Source of the DNA: Dehalococcoidia bacterium
Lineage (GTDB): Bacteria > Chloroflexota > Dehalococcoidia > Lucifugimonadales > JAGWBF01
DNA length: 64,000 nt
Assembly: GCA_021295955.1 (NCBI GenBank)
Contig: JAGWBJ010000008.1
Coordinates: forward strand, 78,043 to 142,042
Direction of reading: 5' to 3'
Shown here: positions 1 through 7,093 of the stretch, piece by piece
Position numbering within the stretch: the stretch's first letter is position 1
Layout of the letters: every line of letters begins with the position of its first letter
Notes under the pieces: model-generated
Databases searched by the model: none
What the model was told of the DNA's origin: nothing
What the model saw: the letters and a program-made list of their open reading frames with translations, nothing else
Position numbers and translations under genes: made by a program

Positions 1-79
1 TGGGCATCAGGCCCTCTTGGGCATCAGGCCCTCTTGGGCATCAGGCCCTCTTGGGCATCAGGCCCTCTTGGGCATCAGG
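1..79. repeat. 17-bp tandem repeat, about 4.6 copies
   Basis: The unit TGGGCATCAGGCCCTCT is repeated without change four times (1-17, 18-34, 35-51, 52-68), followed by a partial fifth copy. The array begins at the window edge, so its true length is unknown. No gene covers it. Confidence 0.95.
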
Positions 80-391
80 AAGGATGCCTCCCACCCCCCT
101 TGGACTCCCGCATGCGCGGGAGTGACGGAGGGGCGCTGCAAGCTATCTTCATGGCAATGACCTATGCGAGAGCCCACATCCATGATATAATGTAAAGTAT
201 CATATTTCTGATGATATGTCAATACCCGTCATGCTTGCGCATTATTTCACGAATATTGCCATATCGTTCACATAGATGGGTGAAATACACTGGGACAATG
301 GGCGGGCCCCCCGGGGAGTGGACCGAATTTGGCGTGCCGCGTGCTATAGTTGGCCCATGGGCAGGCCATCAGGTGTCGAGGCGGCGGCGAA
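80..391. other. Intergenic stretch: dispersed hairpin repeat plus an AT-rich patch
   Basis: Positions about 105-160 carry an inverted copy of the repeat seen at 9.28-9.62 kb (a CCCGC..GCGGG hairpin followed by GAGTGACGGAGGGG). Positions about 170-300 are unusually AT-rich for this window and contain the dyad ATGATA..TATCAT at about 182-204. No convincing gene or promoter pair was found here. Confidence 0.6.
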
Positions 392-760
392 ATGGCGACG
401 GTAACGGCGAGCCGCGTTCAGGAGTTCACCCAGCGCACCTACCTGGCCATACTGGCCACCGTGTATCCCAGCGGCGGGCCCCAGGCCTTTCCCGTGTGGT
501 ACGAGTTCGACGGTGAGAGCTTCATGGTCACCACCGAGGCCGAGGCCGCCAAGGTGTACAACATCTCCCGCGACCCCAAGGTGGCCCTCTGCATCACCGA
601 TACGTCCAGGTGGATAAGGTCCCTCACCGTGCGGGGGAGGGCCCAGGTGGTCCCGGACAACCGCCTCTCCCAGGAGCTGCACCGGAAGCTGGCACTCCGG
701 GTGGCGGCCCGGGCCTACAGACCCAGGCGGTTGACGCCGTCGAAGGCCGCCGTCTTGTAG
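392..760 (+). CDS. PPOX-class (pyridoxamine 5'-phosphate oxidase fold) protein, probably truncated at the C terminus
   Basis: The 122-residue product starts like small split-barrel flavin or F420-binding oxidoreductases: an N-terminal helix, then a strand-rich core with PSGGPQAFPVWYEF, a signature of PPOX-class F420/FMN proteins. ATG 392 is chosen because the conserved fold begins just after it; an upstream in-frame start at 350 would add a low-complexity leader. The last 15 codons run into the 3' end of the convergent sthA gene (46-bp overlap) and read as Arg/Pro-rich shadow sequence. The final barrel strand usual for the family is not visible. It is therefore either a shortened paralogue or a decayed gene whose original stop was lost. 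Its substrate is unknown. Confidence 0.65.
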   Translation: MATVTASRVQEFTQRTYLAILATVYPSGGPQAFPVWYEFDGESFMVTTEAEAAKVYNISRDPKVALCITDTSRWIRSLTVRGRAQVVPDNRLSQELHRKLALRVAARAYRPRRLTPSKAAVL

Positions 761-2121
761 CACTCGGCCAGCGTGGGGTAGTTGAACACGTTGTTCACGA
801 AGTAGTCCATCGAGCCCCCGAAGGACAGCACCGCCTGGCCGATGTGGACAAGCTCGCTGGCCCCCTCCCCGATGATGTGGACGGCCAGCAGCTTGTGGGT
901 CGTGAGGTCGAACAGCAGCTTGAGCAGCCCCGTGCTGTCCCCCGCGATCTGCCCCCGGGCGATCTCACGGTAGTGGGCCTTCCCCACCTCGTAGGGGACC
1001 TCCTGGTCGGTGAGCACGGCCTCGGTCGGGCCCACCATGGATATCTCGGGGATGGTGTAGATGCCGATGGGAAACAGCTCGGGCACGCTGCTCTCCTCCG
1101 CACCAAGGGCGTGGCAGGCCGCCAGCCGTCCTTGCTCCATGGAGGTGGAGGCCAGGCTGGGGAACCCGATGACGTCGCCCACCGCGTAGATGTGGGACAC
1201 CTGGGTCTGGTAGTTGGGACCGACCTGCAGGCGGCCCCGCTCGTCGGCCTGGAGCCATGCGGCGGCCAGGTTGAGGCTGCGGGTCGCCCCCGTCCGCCCG
1301 ACGCTGTACAGGGCCCTCTCGGCCACGATCTGCTTGCCGCTGGCCAGGTGGATCCGGACCTGCTCCTCCGCCTCCACCGGCTCTATCGACTCCACCTCTT
1401 CGCCCAGGCGCATGGTCACCCTGTTCTGGCGCAGGTGGTAGACCAGGGTGTCGATGATCTCCGCGTCCACGAAGGGCAGCAGCCTGGGCCGCTTGTCTAT
1501 GATGGTGACGCGTATTCCCAGCGCCGCAAAGAGGCTGGCGTACTCCAGCCCGATGACCCCCGCGCCCACGACGGCCATGGTGCGGGGCAGGGTCTCCATG
1601 TGGAGTATGTCGTCGCTGCTCAGGACCCGCTCGCCGTCGAAGGGGATGTGGCTGTCCTTGGTGGCCACCGTCCCCGTGGCGATTACGATCGACTCCGCGG
1701 TCACCTCTCGCTGGCTGCGGCCCTCCACGTCCTTGAAGCGGACCGTGTGCGGGTCCACGAAGGACGCCTCCGCGTTGACCACGTCGATCCGGTTCCTGAT
1801 GAGCTGATGGCGCACCACGTCGATCTCGTTGCGCATAACGTGGTCGGCCCGGAAGGTCAGGTCCGCCATGGTGATGTCCCGCTTCACCGCGTAGGACTCG
1901 CCGTAGAGCCCCCGCTCCCGGTATCCCGACAGGTAGAGCACCGCTTCCCGGAGGGTCTTGCTGGGGATCGTCCCCGTGTTGAGGCACACCCCGCCGATGA
2001 CGGACGTGCGCTCGGCGACCACCACACGCTTGCCCAGCTTGGCGGCCTGGATCGCCGCCCGCTGCCCGGCCGGGCCCGAGCCTATCACGATCATGTCGTA
2101 GTCATAGTCGGACATTGACAC
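715..2121 (-). CDS. sthA: Soluble pyridine nucleotide transhydrogenase (Si-specific), SthA family
   Basis: A 468-residue flavoprotein of the class-I pyridine-nucleotide-disulfide oxidoreductase family, expected to be cytosolic and to move hydride between NADH and NADP+. The FAD-binding GSGPAG motif is near residue 15 and a second Rossmann motif (GAGVIGLEYA) is near 180. At residues 46-51 the redox-cysteine region reads CLNTGT: the first Cys is kept and the second is Thr. This separates SthA from dihydrolipoamide dehydrogenase (CxxxxC) and matches TIPSKTLREA of actinobacterial SthA-like proteins. The C-terminal dimerisation segment (IIGEGASELVHIGQ) is intact. It is divergent from the NHL gene, with back-to-back promoter elements between them. 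Confidence 0.88.
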   Translation of the reverse strand: MSMSDYDYDMIVIGSGPAGQRAAIQAAKLGKRVVVAERTSVIGGVCLNTGTIPSKTLREAVLYLSGYRERGLYGESYAVKRDITMADLTFRADHVMRNEIDVVRHQLIRNRIDVVNAEASFVDPHTVRFKDVEGRSQREVTAESIVIATGTVATKDSHIPFDGERVLSSDDILHMETLPRTMAVVGAGVIGLEYASLFAALGIRVTIIDKRPRLLPFVDAEIIDTLVYHLRQNRVTMRLGEEVESIEPVEAEEQVRIHLASGKQIVAERALYSVGRTGATRSLNLAAAWLQADERGRLQVGPNYQTQVSHIYAVGDVIGFPSLASTSMEQGRLAACHALGAEESSVPELFPIGIYTIPEISMVGPTEAVLTDQEVPYEVGKAHYREIARGQIAGDSTGLLKLLFDLTTHKLLAVHIIGEGASELVHIGQAVLSFGGSMDYFVNNVFNYPTLAECYKTAAFDGVNRLGL

Positions 2122-2223
2122 CCCCGATCAGCCCGGACGGCGGACCCCCGTCAGGCAAGGCGAGTGGGATGCGGACGTTCTCGGCGCCGCAACACCTGCG
2201 CCGGTCTCCCCTCCCGTGGATAC

Positions 2224-2252
2224 AGTATACACCCCTCCCCGCCGGTTCTCAT
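2224..2252 (-). promoter_or_regulatory. Candidate sthA promoter
   Basis: On the minus strand a -35 ATGAGA (2247-2252) and a -10 TATACT (2224-2229) are separated by 17 nt. Its -35 touches the -35 of the divergent NHL promoter, so the two promoters are back to back. Confidence 0.35.
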
Positions 2253-2280
2253 GGACTGGCGCGGAATGGAGGGGTATCAT
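2252..2280 (+). promoter_or_regulatory. Candidate promoter of the NHL-repeat gene
   Basis: TGGACT (2252-2257), a 17-nt spacer and TATCAT (2275-2280) precede the NHL gene. The predicted transcription start near 2287 gives a leader of about 60 nt. Confidence 0.4.
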
Positions 2281-2347
2281 TGCCAGAGTTGGCCGGGCCG
2301 ACGGGCGGGACATGCAGCGCCCCGAGGACGGCGCCGAGGAGGAGCGC

Positions 2348-3358
2348 ATGACGACGCTGGGCGCGGGAGAGTACAGGTACCGGGTATCGGGAAAGGACTG
2401 GGGCAACCTCCCGGCGGGATGGGGGTACGGCAGCGAGGTCACCGCGGTGGCCGTGGACGCCCGGGACAACCTTTACGTGTTCAGTCGAGGCGAGCGCCAA
2501 GTCGTGGTCCTGGACCCCAACGGCGACGTCCTGCGCACGTGGGGCGAGGAGAGGATGTTCGACAACCCCCACGGGGCGCTGATAGGGCCCGACGGATCGG
2601 TCTACGTCGTGGACAAGGGAGAGCACGTGGTGCAGAAGTTCACCCCCGAAGGGGATCTGCTCATGACCATCGGCAGCCGGGGCCGGCCGTCGCCTCCCAT
2701 GAGCGGCGAGCCCTTCAGCTTCCCCACCCACGTGGCCCTGGACCCGGTAACGGGAGACCTGTACGTCTCCGACGGCTACAGCAACGCCCGGGTCCACAAG
2801 TACTCCCCCGACGGGAATCACCTCTTCTCCTGGGGGGAGTCGGGCACCGACCCGGGCCAGTTCAACCTGGTCCACAACATAGCCACCGACCGCGACGGCT
2901 GGGTCTACGTCGCCGACCGGCAGAACAAGCGCATCCAGATATTCGACTCCACCGGCAGGTACGAGACCCAGTGGGTGAATCTCGCCCGGGCCAACTGCGT
3001 CTGCCTCGACCGGACTGGCGACGGGCTGGTGTACGTGGCAGAGCTCTACTCCGGCGTGGCCACCAACGTTACCGGCATGCGCATCGGACCCCGTATAACC
3101 GTCCTCGACCGCCAGGGAAACGTGAAGGCGCGGTTGGGGGAGCACAGCTTCGGCGCCGCCCCCGGCCGGTTCTACGCCCCCCACGGCATGGCCGCCGACT
3201 CCCGGGGCAATATCTACCTGGCCGAAAGCTCCCTCAGCGAGACAGGCCACGACCGGTACGGGGGCACGGTGGACCGCTCCCAGGAGCTGCGGTCGCTACA
3301 GAAGCTGGTCAGGGTGGGCACGGTGCCCCACCATCCTACAGGCCCTGAAGGTGCCTAA
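2348..3358 (+). CDS. NHL-repeat six-bladed beta-propeller protein (PAL-like)
   Basis: The 336-residue protein is built of repeating units of about 45-50 residues of the NHL type, for example AVDARDNLYVFSRGE, IGPDGSVYVVDKGEH, DLYVSDGYSNARVHKYSPDG and DGWVYVADRQNKRIQIF. This is the architecture of peptidyl-alpha-hydroxyglycine amidating-lyase-like propellers, common next to catabolic genes in this kind of genome. ATG 2348 is chosen because GAGGAG lies about 7 nt upstream; ATG 2312 is an alternative. No signal peptide is visible. The 3' end overlaps the convergent PIN gene by 23 bp. A lyase or lactonase-like role is possible, but catalytic residues cannot be assigned from sequence alone. Confidence 0.8.
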   Translation: MTTLGAGEYRYRVSGKDWGNLPAGWGYGSEVTAVAVDARDNLYVFSRGERQVVVLDPNGDVLRTWGEERMFDNPHGALIGPDGSVYVVDKGEHVVQKFTPEGDLLMTIGSRGRPSPPMSGEPFSFPTHVALDPVTGDLYVSDGYSNARVHKYSPDGNHLFSWGESGTDPGQFNLVHNIATDRDGWVYVADRQNKRIQIFDSTGRYETQWVNLARANCVCLDRTGDGLVYVAELYSGVATNVTGMRIGPRITVLDRQGNVKARLGEHSFGAAPGRFYAPHGMAADSRGNIYLAESSLSETGHDRYGGTVDRSQELRSLQKLVRVGTVPHHPTGPEGA

Positions 3359-3797
3359 AGTTCACCGCGGCATCTTCGCCCTTCGCCAAGACTGCCAAGT
3401 ACAAGTCGAGGTCCACGGTCACCAGCGGCGTTTCCTCCGTGGCAACTTCCAGTAGGGCCGCGTCGGTCAGTCCCAACCGTCGGAATTCGCTGTTGTTCGA
3501 CGCCTGCGTGCTGGCAACTACCACCTCCTCGGTCTCTTGAATGAGGACCCTGAGCCTGTCGAAGAAGCGAGACCGTTCCGGCTCGGCATGCTGCGCCAGC
3601 AGATTGGACGTTTCGGTGAGGGTATTGGGCGTTACCAGCACCCGATCGACCCGGCTGAGCACGTCAACCAGGGTTTCGTAGTCTTCCTCGGTGTATTCAC
3701 GCAGCCGGCGATGCTTGGCGATGAGGTCTCGGCCAACACTGCCCACAACCAGCAACACGAGAAGATTCGCGTCGATAAAGAGTCCGGCTGCAGCCAC
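3336..3797 (-). CDS. PIN-domain protein (VapC-like nuclease)
   Basis: The 153-residue product shows the acidic pattern of a PIN-domain ribonuclease: FIDANLL (Asp9) at the first strand, TETSN (Glu62) in the middle helix, GLTDAALLE (Asp112) and TVDLDLY (Asp129/131) at the last strand. The start is GTG at 3797. It lies 4 bp downstream of the small gene at 3802-4083, an arrangement typical of toxin-antitoxin pairs, although the upstream partner is not a recognised VapB. Codon use is less G/C-biased than in neighbours, consistent with acquired DNA. It could also be a nuclease without toxin function. Confidence 0.75.
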   Translation of the reverse strand: MAAAGLFIDANLLVLLVVGSVGRDLIAKHRRLREYTEEDYETLVDVLSRVDRVLVTPNTLTETSNLLAQHAEPERSRFFDRLRVLIQETEEVVVASTQASNNSEFRRLGLTDAALLEVATEETPLVTVDLDLYLAVLAKGEDAAVNFRHLQGL

Positions 3798-3801
3798 CGG
3801 G

Positions 3802-4083
3802 TCACTCAGAAGCCTTCAGCACGCGATCCGTGAGCGATTCGACCTCACCACTGCCGTCGTTGATACAGAGGACCTTGTATGAACGGGCGGGTCCTCCGCC
3901 AGCCAACGCCGTCGCCAGAGCGTGTTTCTGGTCCCAGGGCCGGGAGAAGCCAATGGTGACTCTCCAGCTATTCGACACATCCTCGAACACGACCTCTTCG
4001 AGGCCCACGTTGATGATCTGCTCGGCCTCGTAGAGGTCGCTCAGGTACTCCTTCGCCGTCCGCACGGCTTCCTTAACGTCCAT
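3802..4083 (-). CDS. Small conserved-looking protein paired with the PIN gene
   Basis: A 93-residue acidic protein, not assigned to a named family. It has an N-terminal helix (DVKEAVRTAKEYLSDLY), a strand-rich middle (VVFEDVSNSWRVTIGFSRPW) and a C-terminal strand-helix (YKVLCINDGSGEVESLTDR). A good ribosome-binding site (GGGGGAGG) precedes ATG 4083. It is cotranscribed with, and 4 bp upstream of, the PIN nuclease, so an antitoxin or accessory role is a fair inference, but there is no visible DNA-binding motif. Confidence 0.7.
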   Translation of the reverse strand: MDVKEAVRTAKEYLSDLYEAEQIINVGLEEVVFEDVSNSWRVTIGFSRPWDQKHALATALAGGGPARSYKVLCINDGSGEVESLTDRVLKASE

Positions 4084-4095
4084 CGCAACCTCCCC

Positions 4096-5100
4096 CTACC
4101 CCGGCGTGGGGGCCTCGGGCGGGATGAGCCCCTCCCCGCGCATCTCCTCCCACAGGGCGGCCGGGATGGGGTGCTCCACCATCCTGAAGTTCTCCTCGGC
4201 CTCGGCGGCGGAGCGGGGGCCCGGTATCACCGAAGCCACCGCCGGGTGGGCCAATACGAACTGGAGGGAGGCCGCCTTCAGGGGAACCCCGTGGCGGTCA
4301 CACACCGCCCGGCACCTTCTGGCCCGCTGGAGCACCTCCGGCTGGGCCGGCACGTAGTTGAAGGTGGCGCCCTCCTGCAGGTCCGACGCCAGGATCCCGC
4401 TGTTGTAGGGCCCGCCGATGATGACGCTCATGCCCTTCTCCTGGCACAGGGGCAGCAGCTCTTCCAGGGCCGAGTGATCGATCAACGTGTACCGCCCGGC
4501 TAGGAGAAAGCAGTCGAAGTCGGCCTCCCGGGCAAACCGGGCCTCCATCTCCCACTGGTTCATCCCCGCGCCCAGGGCGGAGATCACACCCTGGGAGCGC
4601 AGCTCGGCCAGAGCCCTGTACGCCCCCTCCAGGGCCTGGTCGTAGTGGTCGTCGGGGTCGTGGATCAGGAGGATGTCCACCCGGTCAAGCCCCATCCGCT
4701 GCAGGCTCTCTTCAACGGACCGCATGGCGCCGTCGTAGCTGAAGTCGAACACCGACTCCAGGTCCTGGGGGCCCGGACCCGGAATGCTGCCAACCCGCTC
4801 GGCAGGCGCCGGGTCCAGCACCCTCCCCACCTTGGTGGAGACGACCAGCTCGGACCGGGGCAGGGTGGACAGCACGCTCCCCAAGCGCCGCTCGCTGACG
4901 CCCCTGCCGTACTGGGGCGCCGTGTCGAAGTAGCGGAGGCCCACCTCCAGGCTCCTGCGCACGATGGCCAGGGCGTCCTCCTCGGGCGTGGGTGGTATCG
5001 TTCCCTGGGACGAGCCTCCCGCCAGGCCGACTCCCCCAACCCCCAGCCGCGTTACCCGCAGGCCCGTCGAGCCTATCTCCGCCGTTTCTGTCGGGTCCAT
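4096..5100 (-). CDS. Aldo/keto reductase family oxidoreductase
   Basis: A 334-residue NAD(P)H-dependent TIM-barrel reductase. The visible signature is GLRYFDTAPQYGRGVSERRLG, with the catalytic Asp and Tyr of the AKR tetrad. It is followed by ELVVSTKVGR (the Lys) and DILLIHDPDDH (the His-containing strand). The sequence resembles the D-threo-aldose / L-fucose / pyridoxal dehydrogenase branch rather than classical AKR1. ATG 5100 is preferred over GTG 5106 because AAGGAG sits 5 nt upstream of it. Three perfect 15-bp tandem repeats lie immediately upstream. Substrate unknown. Confidence 0.85.
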   Translation of the reverse strand: MDPTETAEIGSTGLRVTRLGVGGVGLAGGSSQGTIPPTPEEDALAIVRRSLEVGLRYFDTAPQYGRGVSERRLGSVLSTLPRSELVVSTKVGRVLDPAPAERVGSIPGPGPQDLESVFDFSYDGAMRSVEESLQRMGLDRVDILLIHDPDDHYDQALEGAYRALAELRSQGVISALGAGMNQWEMEARFAREADFDCFLLAGRYTLIDHSALEELLPLCQEKGMSVIIGGPYNSGILASDLQEGATFNYVPAQPEVLQRARRCRAVCDRHGVPLKAASLQFVLAHPAVASVIPGPRSAAEAEENFRMVEHPIPAALWEEMRGEGLIPPEAPTPG

Positions 5101-5111
5101 CCTCACTCCTT

Positions 5112-5156
5112 TGGAACACGGTCTGCTGGAACACGGTCTGCTGGAACACGGTCTGC
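5112..5156. repeat. 15-bp tandem repeat, 3 copies
   Basis: Three identical copies of TGGAACACGGTCTGC (5112-5126, 5127-5141, 5142-5156) end a few bases from the Shine-Dalgarno of the aldo/keto reductase gene, so they lie in its 5' untranslated region. Confidence 0.95.
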
Positions 5157-5213
5157 AAGTCGCCCGGGGACCGGCGGCCGGCGTCGCGCCCTGACCCCGA
5201 GGCCACGTCGTGC

Positions 5214-7010
5214 CTACTCCGCGGGCGCATCCCGTTGGGCCAGCATGGCGGCCCGCAGCTCGTCGGAGGCCCTCAGGTCGATCTGCAGCGTGTCGGGGTC
5301 TATGACCACTCCATACTCCCGGCGGACGTAGTCAACGGACATCTTCTCCTGCTCCACGTCGTCCAGGACGGCGTGAACGTCCCGTTCCAGGGGGTCGCCG
5401 TAGCCGCCAGCGCTGGCCTGGACCAGACGGTACAGGTCCCCGTTCCTCATGGTGGTGAGGTACTTGGCGGGGATCTCCCCTCCGCCGGCGGCGGGCCCTT
5501 CGTTTTCCCTCAGCCCCTCGTTTTCCCCCAGTCCTTTATTCTCCCTTAGAATGTAGTTTCGGGTCGTGGAGCCCGGCTTGCCGCCCTCCACACCCCAGGC
5601 GGGGAAGTCGTGGCGGTCGGTGCGGAGCTGGAACGTGGCCTCTTCCGCCGTCACCCGGAACTCCCGGGTTATGGCCATGCCGCCCCGGTACTTGCCGGGG
5701 CCGCCCGTGTCTGGGACCAGGGCGAAGCGCTCCACCATCAGGGGATGGTCCGTCTCGATGGTCTCGATGGGGGTGTTGGCCATGTTTCGGCCGGGGGCGG
5801 CCAGGCCGTCGGCGCCGTCCAGGAAGGGCCCTCCACCCCTGGGCCCGTCGTTGTCGAACTCCACGTACACCCATGCCTTGCGGTCGGGATGGTAGCCGCC
5901 GAAGGTGATGGCCGCCTCGCCGCCGCCGTAGGCGGCCGGGACCCTCCCCGGCACCGCCTTGGTCATGGCGCCGAACAGCGCGTGGGTGATCCGGATGCCC
6001 GACATGCCCCTGGCCGCCACCGGGGCGGGGTGCTGGGGGTTCACGAAGCACCCCTCGGGGGCCGTCACCACGAAGGCCCGGCAGAACCCGCCGTTGGACT
6101 GTATCGAGTCGTCGGTGAAGCACTTCATCACCGCGTACACCATCGACTTGGTGAAGGCGAAGTTGGGGTTGATGGAGCCCCGGGCCTGGGGGGACGTGCC
6201 GTCGAAGTCCACGTACACCGTGTCGCCGTCGATCCTGACCTCCGCGCGGATGGCGATGGGCCGCATGTCCAGGCCGTCGTTGTCCAGATAGTCGGTGAAC
6301 TCCCAGGCGCCGTTGGGCAGGGCCTCGATTTCAGCGCGGGTGAGCACCTCGGTGGTGTCCAGGATGTCGGCCATGTAGCTCTTCATCTCCTCCAGGCCGT
6401 ACTCCTCCACCAACCTCAGCAGGTCCCGCTCTCCGAACCGGACCGCGGTGGAGAGGGCCTGGACGTCCCCCAGCACCTTCTCGGGCACCCGGACGTTCTT
6501 CTCAAGGATGCGCCACACGGCCCGGTTCAGCACGCCCCCCGCGTACAGCTTGACGGGCGGGATCTGGAGCCCCTCCTGGTATATCTCCGTGCTGTCGCAG
6601 GCGTTGCCGCCGGGCATGCGGCCGCCGATGTCCGTCTGGTGGCCGATGGCGCAGCTCCAACCCACCAGCGTGTCGTAGGCGAAGATGGGCTTGAACAGGT
6701 AGATGTCCGGAAGGTGGCTGCCGCCCTCGTATGGGTCGTTGTTGGCGAATATGTCCCCTGGCCGTACGTCGTCGCCGAAGGCCCGCATGATACCCTCCAG
6801 CGCGGGGGTCATGGAGCCCAGGTGCGCCGGGAGCGTCAGGCCCTGGGCCACCTGCTGCCCGTCGGCGGTGAACAGGGCCGTGGAGAAGTCCATCCCGTGC
6901 TTGATGTTGGAGGAGCGCGCGGTGCGGACCACCGTGAACGCCATGTTGTCGGCGCTGCTCAGCAGGGCGTTCTTGATGATCTCGCGGGAAACCGGGTCGG
7001 TCCGCTGCAT
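5214..7010 (-). CDS. hyuB: Hydantoinase B / oxoprolinase family protein
   Basis: A 598-residue HyuB-type subunit. Family features include MAFTVVRTARSSNIKHGMDFSTALFT near the start, then DIFANNDPYEGGSHLPD and VDFDGTSPQARGSINPNFAF; quoted segments are only partial. These subunits normally act with HyuA in ATP-dependent ring opening of hydantoins or 5-oxoproline, or in acetone-carboxylase-like reactions. No hyuA adjoins it here. ATG 7010 follows a G-rich ribosome-binding site; the longer frame from 7049 adds an atypical leader. Near the C terminus three 18-bp in-frame repeats encode L(R/G)EN(K/E)G units between two conserved blocks. Confidence 0.85.
   Translation of the reverse strand: MQRTDPVSREIIKNALLSSADNMAFTVVRTARSSNIKHGMDFSTALFTADGQQVAQGLTLPAHLGSMTPALEGIMRAFGDDVRPGDIFANNDPYEGGSHLPDIYLFKPIFAYDTLVGWSCAIGHQTDIGGRMPGGNACDSTEIYQEGLQIPPVKLYAGGVLNRAVWRILEKNVRVPEKVLGDVQALSTAVRFGERDLLRLVEEYGLEEMKSYMADILDTTEVLTRAEIEALPNGAWEFTDYLDNDGLDMRPIAIRAEVRIDGDTVYVDFDGTSPQARGSINPNFAFTKSMVYAVMKCFTDDSIQSNGGFCRAFVVTAPEGCFVNPQHPAPVAARGMSGIRITHALFGAMTKAVPGRVPAAYGGGEAAITFGGYHPDRKAWVYVEFDNDGPRGGGPFLDGADGLAAPGRNMANTPIETIETDHPLMVERFALVPDTGGPGKYRGGMAITREFRVTAEEATFQLRTDRHDFPAWGVEGGKPGSTTRNYILRENKGLGENEGLRENEGPAAGGGEIPAKYLTTMRNGDLYRLVQASAGGYGDPLERDVHAVLDDVEQEKMSVDYVRREYGVVIDPDTLQIDLRASDELRAAMLAQRDAPAE
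5493..5546 (-). repeat. In-frame 18-bp repeat inside hyuB, 3 copies
   Basis: Three imperfect 18-bp units (5493-5510, 5511-5528, 5529-5546) encode LRENKG, LGENEG and LRENEG in the hyuB product. Family members are not expected to have this charged insert, so it looks like replication-slippage growth within a loop. Confidence 0.85.
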
Positions 7011-7064
7011 GGGATCCCCCCGCTGGGCCGGGATTGGGGCGCCCCGCACCTGGGGGCAAGTCCC

Positions 7065-7093
7065 ATCCTATGGGCCCGCTCTCGTGGTGTCAA
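7065..7093 (-). promoter_or_regulatory. Candidate hyuB promoter
   Basis: On the minus strand a consensus -35 TTGACA (7088-7093), a 17-nt spacer and a -10 TAGGAT (7065-7070) overlap the stop codon of the upstream MFS gene. hyuB may thus have its own promoter inside the end of the transporter gene. Confidence 0.5.

Noticed and set aside
1-79. CRISPR-like array
   Set aside because: The 17-bp units are directly abutting with no spacers; this is a simple tandem repeat. The same holds for all other arrays in the window.
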